From Whitmania pigra (Eukaryota; Annelida; Clitellata; Hirudinida; Haemopidae): a stretch of 64,000 nucleotides of DNA. A program made the position numbers and the translations under genes. Shown one piece after another: positions 49,775 through 64,000 of the stretch; the stretch's first letter is position 1, and every line of letters starts with the position of its first letter. Below the pieces are notes generated by a model, which was given only the letters and a program-made list of their open reading frames with translations, did no database searches and was not told the DNA's origin. The DNA lies in contig JAJTWR010000284.1 in assembly GCA_021613335.1 (NCBI GenBank), forward strand, positions 474,501 through 538,500, in the 5' to 3' direction.

Positions 49775-52700
49775 ATGTTCAATTTAAACAAGCTGATAAA
49801 CAAAACCGAAAAGAAAAATAAAAACAATCCGAAGACGCAAGATAAAGGCAAAAAGAAAGGAAATGAATGTTCTCGAACTCAAAGTTTGCAGAGCAACGAA
49901 TCACAGGGATCTAAAAAGATATCCAGTTTCAACATTAACGAGGATATTTATGCTTTACAGTATAAAGGAGAAAGTGCCTTTTTTGCTCAGGTAAGTAGTA
50001 TGTAATGAATGTTATTATTTTGTTGCAATATATTCTTTTTTTATGCTAATATTATATTATTCCATTTGTTTATGGACATTATGCATTAAGCTGCAAAAAA
50101 ATTATATAACAATTGTAAAAGATTAAATTATCAACATGCATCAATTTTAAATGTTGTAATTTTTAAGTCTGCTTTTTGCACTACCACTTCTGTGAAAGAT
50201 TTTATGAAATTATTATACACCAAGACATATTTTTTCACATATTAAGTCAGAATGTGATGTTGATTGGAATGAGAAGATGCTCTGACTTTTTGCAGGACTC
50301 ACGTGATTCTTCAGAGTTGTTGTCAACTATCAATAATGCTTTGCAAAGTGCACAAACGAGGTAATTCATTTTTTCTTTTCGTAACCTTGGATGCGAAGCA
50401 TTAGTTTTTTGTGATGTAGAATGTTACTATTGTGTTAAAGTAAGTTGATTGCTATTCCATAAAGGTACTCTTGCTTTCCACTGATTGAGTTGTCGATTGA
50501 AGGATGTAATCCTGATAAATTATCGCCTCACATCAACCAATGGGTGTCTTCGCTGTTAAACACATTCATGGTAATCTTCTCATTGTGACCAATCTTGACA
50601 ATTAAAATTTGATTTAAATTTAAAATTGATTTCAAAAACAAACAAATAAAAAGCTTCATAGCTTAAGTAATGTTGTTATTATAATTTCATTGCAGTTGTA
50701 GCTACATTATTAAATTTAGTATGTATTTACGATGCAATCTTACTTACAAGAATGTAACTTTCATTTGCAGACTCCATTATCTCAACAAGAGAAGGAAACG
50801 TCGTGCGATATCCTCGAGAAACTCATTCCGATGTTGAATCCGTCCCAAGAGGCCACTCAACTCCTGACAACTCTGACCAATCACGTCGTCACAAAAAATG
50901 TCAACGAAGAAATGAAGAACGACGTTCGTTCGATAAATTGCTTAAAATTACTGCTGTAATTTAAGTTATTGTCATTATTCACAACTTTTGCATCAATTTG
51001 TTTATTGATTATTCTTCGAACAATTCAGACATCGCTGCTGTCGAAAATGAAACTTTTGAATGAGTTCCTGGTTAATCTGCCATCGATTTGTGGACAGCAC
51101 AAGGTGATCGTTGTGACATTAACTTTTCTGAAATGCACTCAATCACTTCTGATGCAATGTTTTAGAAATTGAATTCATTTAAAAACAATTTTTTTAAACT
51201 ATCAACTTTATTTAATTGAAAATCATTTTAAATTTTTAAGGGAAAGTTTGACAAGTTCTTCAGTCTGCTTGTTGATCACCAAAATCCAACAATACAAGAG
51301 GTATTAGTTGCCAATCATGCATTTTATTCATAACATTTTTATTACGACGTTTTGACTTTGTGAATTTCTGATTAAAACAGTTGGCAGCTCAATGCTTGGC
51401 CATGGTGCCCTGTACAGGGGGCGTTGGATCCTCGGGGCTGGCACATCAAGAAGCTTGGTCGGCCACCTTCGATAAAGTTCTCAATGGCTTGAAAAGCTCA
51501 CTGACTTCATTTGAGACAGGTTCTTGAAAAAAAACAATATTTATTTAAAATTATCTTGATAAACTTCAATGCTGTTATTTTAGCTTTAGTATAAAAAATA
51601 TTTATTTATGTTGTTTATTTTTAAACTGCAGAGTTGACTAAAAAATCAGAAGGAACCAACAAGAATGTGTTTTACTGCCTGACGCACAAAATCACGGGAC
51701 TTGCAAAGACATTAATTGCACTCTTGATGTGAGGATTGCTATGTTATTTGCATCTTATGTCAACATATACATTATGTCCTTTAGACATTATTGTTGTTAT
51801 GATGTTATGCAATGCATAATCACTTCATTATTTGGAGTTTTTTTATCTGATTCTCAAATTTACTGCTTGAATGATATTGTGCTGTTAGTTGTTAGTTTTA
51901 AATCTTGATGCAGGCAGCCACAAGTGAAACAATTTGAATCGAAAGGAGTCTTCGACCTCATCAATCAACTCCTAAACATGAACATTGTGAGTTATCAGAA
52001 CCATTTTTTAAGATTTTTTAAGATATAACCTCAGAAGCTTATTATACAGGATCATCAATAATTTAACATCAACTCACCTTAAAAACCATATTCATTTTGC
52101 AAGCTACTCATCAACTAGAGGTCATCAATTTAAACTAAAGTCATATTTTTGCGCAATAGACAACACCAAATATTTTTTCACAAATCGAATTATTAACATT
52201 TGGAATAAACTACCCAATAGCTTAGTCTCAGCTAGCACCTACAGTCGCTTCACCTCCCTTCTCAATGAATATGACTTGTCTCCTTTTCTCGTCTATTACT
52301 GATTGAACCTCTCGTTTCTTTTTTTCAATGTTTTGCTGTTTTGATAGTGGACAGGTAAGAGGCTTCGGTCCTCTGCCCACTTAATAAATAAAAAAAAAAA
52401 TATTTAAGTTAAATTCTATTATTTCTGTCAAGTTTTCATTTTAATGAAAACAATGATAATATTGTGTTAGATATCTGAACTGGTCAAGCCTTACATCCTG
52501 CAATTGCATCAATTGGCATTCTCCATTCTAGAGGTACTTCTCTCCAGGTTGGTTATTAATTTATTATTAACTTTAAGTTTAAACTTGTTAAGTTTAAATA
52601 AACTATTAATTTCATCTTTAAATTAATTATTTCAATTCATTTTACTTTTAATTCAATTATTTCAATGGTTATTTGGGATTTTCTGGCAACAAAAATATAA

Positions 52701-54981
52701 ATTACATTATTAATTCTAATTGAACTCTAATGCACCCAGGTACTGTGAGGTCATTGCACTAAACTCGAGCCTCATCTTCGACTACATGAACCAAACTCTC
52801 AGGGACACCGGTCGCAAAGCAACCGACGAGAAACCTCGATTCTGGTCGGACATTTTGACGATATTACTAATACTAATAATATTACTAAATAGTAATAAAC
52901 AAATATATCGTTGATGATTATTAATAGCTTCTCAATTTTCCAGTTCCTTGAGAAAATCTGTTTACATCTGCCTGAAGTTGTGCTTCCTCTACAACATCTT
53001 CCCTTCTTCAATGACTCCACTGGAGTCCGTCATCAAAGCGTCCGTGAAGGACTGCATCTTTCCCATAGTGATCGCCGACACGAGCACCACAATTGCCAAC
53101 AAGATGAAGATTTCTGCCTCTTCGCACGAGGTCTACTCCAAGAAAAAGAAGAGAGGCAAAAACCTCGATTTGATTCCCAACGACCAATTACAAACTGGAC
53201 GTAGACAAGTGGCCAATAGTGATGAAATAGATATGTGTGTTGCTGCCCTCGAAGGTTTGTTGTCTAGTATTACATTGAGAATAATAAATTATAAGTTAAA
53301 TGTATTAATTAAATTAACTAATGGACTAATTAAATGCTATGATTTTAGATTTCCAGCCTTAGCATAACAATACAATTAGCAAATTGGTTTATTTGCCTAA
53401 TGATATATTATTTCATCTCAGTTTTGATAACACATTATTATTGCTATTAAATTATTAATATTAAAACAAATTAAATTCCAGCTCTAAACTGCTTCATCAC
53501 ATGCGACAGCAAGCTTTTGCAGCTCTCTATCCTCACAGAAGACAAGACTGTTTATCCAATCGTACCCAGTGAGGAATCCAAGAGGCAGTCCATTATGAAT
53601 GCCATGGTAATGGTAAGTCAAACTCTTACTCATTATAATATTATAATTTGGTTGTGTCAGTATATAATTAGTATTATGTTATTATCAACTAACTATATTA
53701 GCTAATTTAATATTTAATAATAGATAACTATATTCATATAATGATTACTTAATTAAAGATATTTCAATAATAGCGATACATTAAATACATAATTTTGCAG
53801 CCCGTTTGGAGGTTCATCATACCACTTGTGAGAAAGCTTCAAGGTCTGTGGGATGCCAATCCGCTCAGTGTGGCTTCGTCGTCCATTGGCATCTACAACT
53901 CCGTTGAAGTGAAGAAAGCTGTTTACCAGCTCCTTGGTTCTCTGATCAGTCTGCCACTGCTCAGGGACACCGAGGCATTCAATGCTGCTTGTCAGATCGT
54001 CAGGACCGGCTCTCACTCAGCATCGGATCGTGAGGTACTTTGTTTGCGCTGAGATTTTCAAGCGTTTAAATGTATTTAAATTTAAAAACTTTTAAATCTA
54101 TAGCCTGCAAATTAGAGTTTAATGCTTGATTTTGATCCTTTGTCACTTCATCAAAAAAGGTCCAACAACTCTGCAGACAGACCTTGCAATGGTTGAGCTT
54201 CACGATCGATCACGAAAGACATTTGCCGACTGCTGGCTCACTGTCAGCAGCAGAAAAAGTAACGGAAAATGACATTATACCGATGGAGGAGATGGAAGAA
54301 GACGATGTATCTACTCTTCCAACCTTTATTGACATAACAGCTGAGAAACAGGACAATACTTCCATGAATGATGCTGGTGATGCTGCTGAAGCCACAGACG
54401 AGAAGATCGCGGAAAAAACGTGCACTGACGTAATCGAGAAGGATGGAGCCAAGCTGGTGGAAAAGGAGATTGCTGTTGAAGAGAATGTCGACCAAAAAAA
54501 TGATGAGACTGTTGAAGATGATGTCATTTGTGGGGACGACGATGATGATTATGTCGAGACGGATAGTGACGTTGAGAAGGAATTGGCAGAAAGTGATTCC
54601 AAAAACAAAGAGACTGATGATGTACTTCATCAAGGAAGAACTCCAGATGGTAATGAGGGAGATGCAACAAAAGAAAAAGTCGAAACAGTGGATCAAGCAA
54701 GGGTGGAGACACCAATCAAAGGCCTCGGGAAAAGGAAACTCAGACATGAAGTTGATGAAGAGAAAGAGCAAATTGATGCAAAAAGAAGCAAAGTCTCAGA
54801 TGACTTTATCACAAGTGATAAAGCAGAGCTCCATCAGAAAGAGTCTGCAAAGGAACAGCATGAACATGTGGATGTAAGTACACGATATTCCATTTATTTA
54901 TTTATTAATAATTAATAAATCCCCAATTGTGTGCTTCAGATTCAATCTATAGTCGAAACTTTGGATGAGACCTGGCAGTGA
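49775..54981 (+). CDS. PELP1: PELP1/RIX1-family nuclear protein (16 exons)
   Basis: PELP1 is the animal member of the RIX1 complex (PELP1-WDR18-TEX10-SENP3), which promotes 28S rRNA maturation and late 60S assembly; vertebrate PELP1 is also a nuclear-receptor coregulator. Exons: 49775-49990, 50296-50360, 50465-50570, 50771-50923, 51029-51103, 51241-51300, 51381-51519, 51632-51728, 51914-51986, 52471-52547, 52740-52844, 52944-53254, 53482-53612, 53801-54034, 54160-54873, 54940-54981; 865 aa, all frames consistent. Similarity to human PELP1 as recalled: AQTRYSCFPLIELSIEG, HINQWVSSLLN, LAAQCLAMVP and IDMCVAALEALNCF. Two LXXLL motifs (LIALL, LEVLL). The last large exon is acidic (Glu/Asp-rich, DDDDDYVETDSDVEKE) with a possible bipartite nuclear signal, KRKLRH...KRSK. 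The long proline-rich tail of vertebrates is absent. I chose 49775 as the first in-frame ATG. Confidence 0.85.
52035..52400 (+). mobile_element. 5'-truncated LINE 3' end in a PELP1 intron
   Basis: An open frame without a start codon ends at TGA 52300-52302 and encodes STRGHQFKLKSY, KYFFTNRIINIWNKLPNSLV and SRFTSLLNEY, the pattern seen at the C-terminus of many LINE reverse transcriptases (RGH..KL, FF..R....WN.LP). A short 3' UTR and then AATAAATAAAAAAAAAA follow. Truncation at the 5' end plus a poly(A)-like tail fits target-primed insertion. It is in the same orientation as the host gene and belongs to a different family from the fragment at 23.9-24.4 kb. Confidence 0.82.
53604..53617 (+). 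promoter_or_regulatory. Tandem in-frame splice donors in PELP1
   Basis: ATG|GTAATG|GTAAGT offers two donors 6 bases apart, both in phase 0. Using the second, stronger one adds Val-Met. I placed the exon end at 53612; both isoforms may exist. Confidence 0.6.
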
Positions 54982-55016
54982 CAAAAAAAGCGTTGATTGC
55001 ATCCAGTTGTTTTTGA

Positions 55017-55022
55017 AATAAA
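55017..55022 (+). terminator. Poly(A) signal of PELP1
   Basis: AATAAA, 36 bases after the PELP1 stop codon. Confidence 0.75.
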
Positions 55023-55702
55023 AGACAGTTTCTCGATCTTATGTTGTTGAAAAAGCAATCAATTTTTTGGTGCTTGACATACAAATATTTTTCTGATATG
55101 CTTACCCCCATATCATCTAATTTAAGCTCAGCTCACCCTGTTTCACTTAGGGACCATCCATCCGAGAGGGGGCCCGAACAAAGTGCTCGTGGGCAGCGGG
55201 AGGAGTGGGTTATCATAATGCGGACAACAATCCCAATAACCTATGAACGTATTTAAAATATCGTAAAATAGAGCTACCATAACGGTTCGCGCCATAAATT
55301 GCAAGTGAGAATTTTGAATCCAGTGTTTGGAGGGGCCTCAATGGTCTTTTAGCGACATTTTCCGAGCTAGATTGCGGCACTAAATTGTTTTGTTAGTTAA
55401 AACTGTTAAATTGCTGTCTACAGAAAGGGCGTAACTTTTTCTTCTTTTTGACAGGGAGTTTCAACAAATTCTTAAAATTTGCCACAATAAGAAACAGCTG
55501 CAAATAACGGGTCACAAAACTAGTGAATTACCAAATGAAAGATAATACATCAGAAAGTTTCAATAAATACAATTTTAAAACTCCACATGCTCTAACAATT
55601 CCCAGATTATGTTTCACTACATTTGTACGAATTATCAGACCTTCAAATGAATTGTTTTTTCATCCAATAACATGTTGACAACAACATTCCTAAGATTGTC
55701 AG

Positions 55703-55708
55703 TTTATT
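55703..55708 (-). terminator. Poly(A) signal of DHX15
   Basis: AATAAA on the minus strand, about 55 bases after the DHX15 stop codon. Confidence 0.75.
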
Positions 55709-55762
55709 GATTTAAAAACATTGTCTCAAGAGAGTTCAGGGCAGAAGTCACATCAACAATTT

Positions 55763-58511
<2,749 letters not shown>

Positions 58512-58780
58512 TTTATATTGTTTACAATTTGCAATATGGCGTCAACGGACAGAACGATATACAAGAATAACAGCATGCAGTGAAAAAGAATTATCACTCG
58601 AACTTTTTAATTTCTGAATGATTTTCATCTAAAATTTTTAATTTTTAAATGTAAAGATTACGTTTTTCATAATATGTTACCATAAAATTTTGTGTTACCA
58701 CTAGTTAAATATTTGTTTATCCTTCTCTATCAAAAACGATAAAACGTAGAACTTGATAATATTAATTTTAAAACATGTTT

Positions 58781-58975
58781 TTAAACCTCAATCATTACTT
58801 TAAATTGCGTCACGTTGTTACTATTTCGGTCTATGATTAATGCAAAACGATTCAAAATTTCAGCCATCTCCCGAACTCTAAGACAAATCATTTTGTTTTT
58901 ATTCCAGTTTGTTTCGTTTAATGCTGAATACTGAGTGCCTCCTATTTCTAAGCGTCTCTTCATGATTGCAATCAT
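58781..58975 (-). CDS. Hypothetical small helical ORF or 3' exon
   Basis: Encodes 64 residues from an ATG (IAIMKRRLEIGGTQYSALNE onward); the frame stays open upstream to about 59,030 and adds YQVLYLLKCLLEELQR. The composition (charged, Leu/Ile-rich, no repeats) looks more like a helical protein than random intron. A possible acceptor TTTTCACAG lies near 59,025. A possible first exon with MTVKKKQLVVLW lies just upstream but does not join in frame with the sites I tested. I do not recognise the family, and it may be chance. Confidence 0.3.
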   Translation of the reverse strand: MIAIMKRRLEIGGTQYSALNETNWNKNKMICLRVREMAEILNRFALIIDRNSNNVTQFKVMIEV

Positions 58976-60044
58976 TCTTTGTAATTCTTCCAGCAGACAC
59001 TTAAGTAAATAAAGAACTTGATATATTCTGTGAAAATCCTAGCCTCAAACCTACCACAGCACAACCAACTGCTTTTTCTTTACAGTCATTTCAGTTTTCT
59101 CCAAGGGGGAGGTTTGCAAACCCTCGTAAAATATGAGATGACCAATGACCTTTTTTGCGTCTAGTCTAAAATCAGGGAGGGGCCTCCCCCCTTGCAGATT
59201 TTGTCCCTTTCTTTAATTTAAATGATAACTCGTTATTGCATATTATTCAAGCTTCCTAAAAAGCACTTAGGAAGTTCGCCGAGGTGATTCGTAAAGGCAG
59301 ACAAAGCAAGGGTGTAATATATCTCTATTTGAATTTGAACAGATTGGATTTAATAAGGAAATAATTTACTACTTTATAGCTTCAGACTTGACAGACAGTC
59401 TAAAAAATGGATTTGCGTTGCAGATGCCTTACTATCTCAAGTAATCTCCTAAAATTACTCAGGCGCAAGAATAGTTGGTCGCGTTCCACGAATGTTCACG
59501 GCAAATATAATTTACCTCTCGCAATGTTTATTAAAATTCACTGCCTGCTAACTTAGCCTAGATCAGACTCTCCTAATAGAGCATAAATTACTGGAGGTGG
59601 CCTGTTGGTGACATGCTTCTGTTGAGCAGTTAAACACTAAAAGCAATTAAAGGCCCTTAAGGCATGTCATTATGGTAGAACATTCACGCATTTTACGCAA
59701 CACGTTCGATTGTGCGAACAGTTTTGTTGTCCGCAATGTTCAATCGTCCCTCAAGCCCCCGCAATACCAATGCAGCAGACACTCACAAGAAATGAGAATG
59801 TCTCTTATTAATTCCACCCCAGCAATGCAATATCAGGGCACTTATTGTTCACTAGGCTTATTCATATCGGGTGTTTACGTAACGAATTTGACCTTGCTAC
59901 AATATACAGCTCAAATTGAGAACTCTGAGGTAAATCAACATAGATAACATTAAAAAATGATTATCTTCACTACCAATTGAGTAAAGTACAATTTTAATGT
60001 TCTAAATTAGATAAGCCAATAAGAAATAAGAGGTTAGTTTGTGG
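58976..60044. other. Intergenic region between DHX15 and thioredoxin
   Basis: No gene recognised. The 92-residue open frame at 59,672-59,947 resembles nothing I know. A stretch near 59,400-59,440 (VADALLSQ in one frame) is faintly like the RNase H end of an LTR retrotransposon, but the rest does not support it. Confidence 0.5.
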
Positions 60045-60704
60045 TTAGGCCTCACATTCCTTGTCATATTTCTTAAAGAGTGTCTCCACTTTGGTTGCAT
60101 CTCCCCCAATCAAAGTGTCGGCCTTAACAAAAAGTTGTAAGGATTTAAATCAAGTTCAAAACTTTAGAGAGGAACAAACATTACTGACCACAACTCCATT
60201 CTTAAGGACAATGAATGTTGGCATGACAGATACTTCATATTTTTCTGCTAAGCACTAGAATAACAAAGAGCCAAATAAAACATAATGCACTGCTATGAAT
60301 TTAAGTCATATGTGCTCAAACCTCAGATTCATCCACATCAACTTTCAAGACCACAATATTGTTAAATGTTTTGGCCCACTCCTACAAAAAACAGTTTAGA
60401 CATCTTATAACTGAATTGTTTTAAAAAAATTACTGGCGCATAAAACAAAAGAAAAAATCAAATTACCTCCAATTTTGGAGAAATTGCTTTGCAAGGTCCA
60501 CACCACTCAGCAAAAAAATCGAGAATAATAATTTTGGACCTAGCCGCGTTTATTTCCTCTTGCAATTGATCCTTCAAAAAATAAATTATGTAAATCTTCA
60601 TGAATCATATCAAACTAGGCATGATAAACAAAATGTAAAGCAGAAAAAGAAATTTACAGAATTGAAACAGAATAACTTACCACATTTTTGATTATTTTCA
60701 CCAT
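60045..60704 (-). CDS. TXN: Cytosolic thioredoxin (5 exons)
   Basis: Small protein-disulfide reductase that keeps cytosolic thiols reduced, itself reduced by thioredoxin reductase. Exons: 60704-60681, 60571-60467, 60381-60322, 60254-60189, 60122-60045; 110 aa, all phase 0. The active site is WCGPC with Cys32 and Cys35, preceded by LDFFAE; Asp26 is in place and cis-Pro75 lies in VMPTF. The length and positions match animal Trx1. KVDVDESE then [14 protein letters not shown] is canonical. A Cys sits three residues from the C-terminus (KECEA). There is no signal or transit peptide, so it is cytosolic and nuclear rather than mitochondrial. Exon 3 uses a GTTTGA donor. An ATTAAA on the minus strand near 59,993 may be the poly(A) signal. 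Confidence 0.97.
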
Positions 60705-63004
60705 TTTGACAAGTAAGAACAAATAAAGGAAGCACTTCTAAATAAGTCACGAAAGAACGTGGAGCGAATCAACCGAGCGTACTTATAAGACCAAAGTCTT
60801 AGCAAAATACAGCATACATTAGAAGATTCATATCCGCCATTTGTTTTGAAAAATTAACCGCCTCTTCAGATTTTTTAATAAAATTATAATTTATTAAATA
60901 CCAATGGTGCAATAAGTGTTTTTACTATAATTTTATCGGCTATAACACGTTACGCAATAAAATATTCATTCGCTAGAGGTCTCATTCAACTTATCGATTC
61001 AATTAGATTAAGAAATATTCGTCCTTGTTACCCGAATAAATGCTTAATTAGCAATAAAAAATACTTTTGTGATTAGAAAGATGACGGCTTGCTACATTAC
61101 TTAGCGTTGCTTTATTGTCGCTATGAGCATTCGCTAGCATATAATTTATTGCTCAGGCTTTTAGCGTTTAGATTAAATATTCACAAAAAAGTATTATTTG
61201 CAGAAATAATATTTATCCCCAATTGAAGGCTGGAATGATGCTGGTAGCTAGGGAGTAAATAGAGAATCTTTAGGGAAGCCTCCTCTGCTATGCCTTAAAG
61301 ACGAAGGACAGTAAAGCAGAAGTCGAGATTCACATTCCGAAAAAATGCGGACATAAGTTTCAGGACGACACATCTGCATAAGTTCCATCGAACTAGCTGC
61401 TAGTTCTAGCTGCATTGTTTAACTCATGCAACTTCATTTATTTACGCCATATGCGTAGCGTCAGAGTCGCTTCTTGGAACCATTTATTTATATAGCGTTG
61501 GTGGCAGTGCAGGCTGGGTTTCGAACACGACACATTTCGAATGTTGCCATCACTGCCGTATGCAGGCACGTAACCCATTAGGCTAACCTGCACTCCAAAC
61601 GCCCAAAGCACCTACTGGTGAGCCGGTCGCACCGCTAATTTCAGATCTTCAGGAAAGTGGCAGAAAGGTTACACTCTACTAGATTACAAAGTATGGGTTC
61701 CCGCCTACGGTGGAGTAGACCGCTGGATACCAATGGTCTATCAAGGATATCAAAAGGTCAGTGGCTCGCCACACCACCCTACCCTGGCTACCCCCTACCC
61801 CGGTCGATCCCTATCGCCAACCAACACATTACCACCGCATTCTAAATAATTTTAGTCAATTACAGCATAAGCAAGTAAGCCTTCTAATCACAGTTTATTC
61901 GTTCGATTAAAGTCCCTTGTGCATGTTAGATGTGTTCTAATCATCTTAGTATCGACTCGACAGTTATCGTTAAAAGATCCAAAATATCCATCTGATTGCC
62001 GCCAATGCCACAAAAAAGCTACAAACATGAGAAGGCTTTGAATGTAATCCACTGGCTCATCATGACAAATTATTGCATGGTATATGGTCAATACAATGTC
62101 ATCAATGGGACCTGAATTATTGTAATTATTATTGTGGCTTCAAATAAAAAATAGAAAGTGCCATAAACAATCAAGCGGTAAAGGTTAAGTACTTCAAAAA
62201 TGGAATCCACATCTACGTGCTACACGTATAACCAGTGAGTGTTTAATTAATGATTCAGGGTTGATGGCAAACAAGGAAAGCGAAACTAAGAAATGCGAAG
62301 AATCGGTCGGCACAACGAGTCATGATTGAATAACTTTTGGCGAACAAAATCTCGAGCGTGCAGCTGCAAAAACAAAATGAAGCTCAGATCAACACGAAAG
62401 GCACTTTCTTGCCGTGGTCTACATGGTGTGGAGTTTAAGAGTTACGAAGGGTACAAAGATTCCGACAGCTTAAGGTGCATCTGATCCGAAGCGAGCCACC
62501 AGAAATGCAAAACATCCTGGCGTATAATGGAAATGGTAATAAGGTAATAAATCTTTCATGCTTGAGTAAAATCTGAATCATGTAATACCATAGAAGGAAA
62601 CTGACAGTGGCTTGAAACATTAAGCATGACATACAAATATTAAGATCAAAATAAAAATACCTAAATCTTTAAGTAGAATAAGGATGCTACAATATGCATT
62701 GCAGCCAAGAGCTAGCCACAAATCTAAAACTGATGATTTAAATCAGGCCATAATGGATTAACAAAATCCAACATTCACCAAATACTGACATCTAATTCCT
62801 AACTAAATAAACTCATGAGCACACACTGCCCAGGGTCACAGGCACTAAGAATTGAAAAAATTGGAGATACATTGTATCAACATCAAGTGCACTTAAATAA
62901 TTTTGGATTACTAGTAATTTAATTAAATCGATTCAAAAAATGCGACAACACCCCATTGAACAAAACAAGGCCCCGGAGTTCAACGATGCGGAAAGATTTG
63001 GTAA
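60705..63004. other. Intergenic region between thioredoxin and the amine oxidase
   Basis: Contains one SINE copy (61434-61596) and otherwise AT-rich unique-looking sequence. The right part is probably the 3' UTR of the amine oxidase. No coding exon recognised. Confidence 0.6.
61434..61596 (-). mobile_element. tRNA-derived SINE, copy 2 (better preserved)
   Basis: On the minus strand the head reads GCAGGTTAGCCTAATGGGTT, with TAGCCTAATGG fitting a pol III A box, and GTGTTCGAAACC further on fitting a B box. The body ends in a tail with AGCGACTCTGACGCTACGC followed by AAATAAATGAAG. It aligns with copy 1 at 1524-1662. The A-to-B spacing (about 58 bases) is at the long end for a tRNA. It cannot fold as a working tRNA, so this is a retroposed derivative. 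Confidence 0.8.
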
Positions 63005-63892
<888 letters not shown>

Positions 63893-64000
63893 CTTTGAAA
63901 ATTTACATGCGAGTTCAAAATAATTTCAAGGCAAAATACTCTTCTCTAATAATTAAATTATAATTAATAAATTATTACTGATATTTAAACATATAATTAA

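Larger units (their letters stand above)
54982..55762. other. Intergenic space between convergent PELP1 and DHX15
   Basis: Holds both poly(A) signals. The middle (about 55,140-55,560) is more GC-rich and contains GGGACCATCCATCCGAGAGG, reminiscent of some DNA transposon ends, but I found no matching inverted end and make no transposon call. Confidence 0.6.

Noticed and set aside
54244..54771. 175-residue minus-strand open frame
   Set aside because: Antisense to the acidic PELP1 exon; Glu/Asp codons reversed give Phe/Ile/Ser-rich nonsense.
55140..55560. Possible DNA transposon between PELP1 and DHX15
   Set aside because: One suggestive GGGACCATCCA motif but no matching opposite end.
59100..59210. 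Possible inverted repeat AAGGGGGAGG...CCTCCCCCCTT
   Set aside because: Low-complexity G/C runs that pair by chance; no target duplication or internal structure.
59400..59950. Possible LTR retrotransposon pol fragment
   Set aside because: A single VADAL-like motif with no supporting downstream motif and many stops.

Overview
The window is nuclear DNA from an animal, most likely a bilaterian invertebrate. The genes are split by GT-AG introns, they are standard metazoan families (plexin-A, a PELP1/RIX1-type protein, DHX15, thioredoxin, a polyamine-oxidase-type amine oxidase), and the introns are full of ATT, GAT, GTT and CATC microsatellites and degraded transposons. I cannot name the phylum from sequence alone. 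There is no bacterial, phage or CRISPR-like content, and I found no undescribed immune or defence system.

Layout. Bases 1-5.1 kb are non-coding flank or 5' intron. Bases 5,186-47,272 (+) hold one plexin-A type semaphorin receptor, which I resolved into 34 coding exons (about 2,289 residues): signal peptide, Sema, three PSI domains, IPT repeats, one membrane span, and a cytoplasmic GAP domain interrupted by a Rho-binding domain. Intron 6 alone is 11.4 kb. Bases 49,775-54,981 (+) hold a 16-exon PELP1/RIX1-family gene (865 aa), convergent with DHX15/Prp43 (55,763-58,511, -, 6 exons, 730 aa). Next come a 5-exon cytosolic thioredoxin (60,045-60,704, -, 110 aa) and the last two exons of a flavin amine oxidase (63,005-63,892, -), which continues past the right edge.

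How they relate. The plexin is a cell-surface guidance receptor and is unrelated in function to its neighbours. PELP1 and DHX15 both belong to nuclear RNA and ribosome biogenesis pathways in other animals. They lie tail to tail, 781 bp apart, but a functional link from position alone is speculation.

Mobile DNA. I see two copies of a tRNA-derived SINE, a decayed LINE reverse-transcriptase fragment that appears to share its 3' tail with that SINE, a second LINE 3' end with a poly(A) tail inside a PELP1 intron, a 133-bp piggyBac-like MITE with TTAA ends, and a roughly 1.1-kb hAT-like element with terminal inverted repeats in plexin intron 10.

Points most worth a second look are a one-base reading-frame conflict at plexin exons 28/29, several large low-complexity insertions in plexin domains (one inside the GAP domain), and an unusually high share of 5' splice sites beginning GTT.
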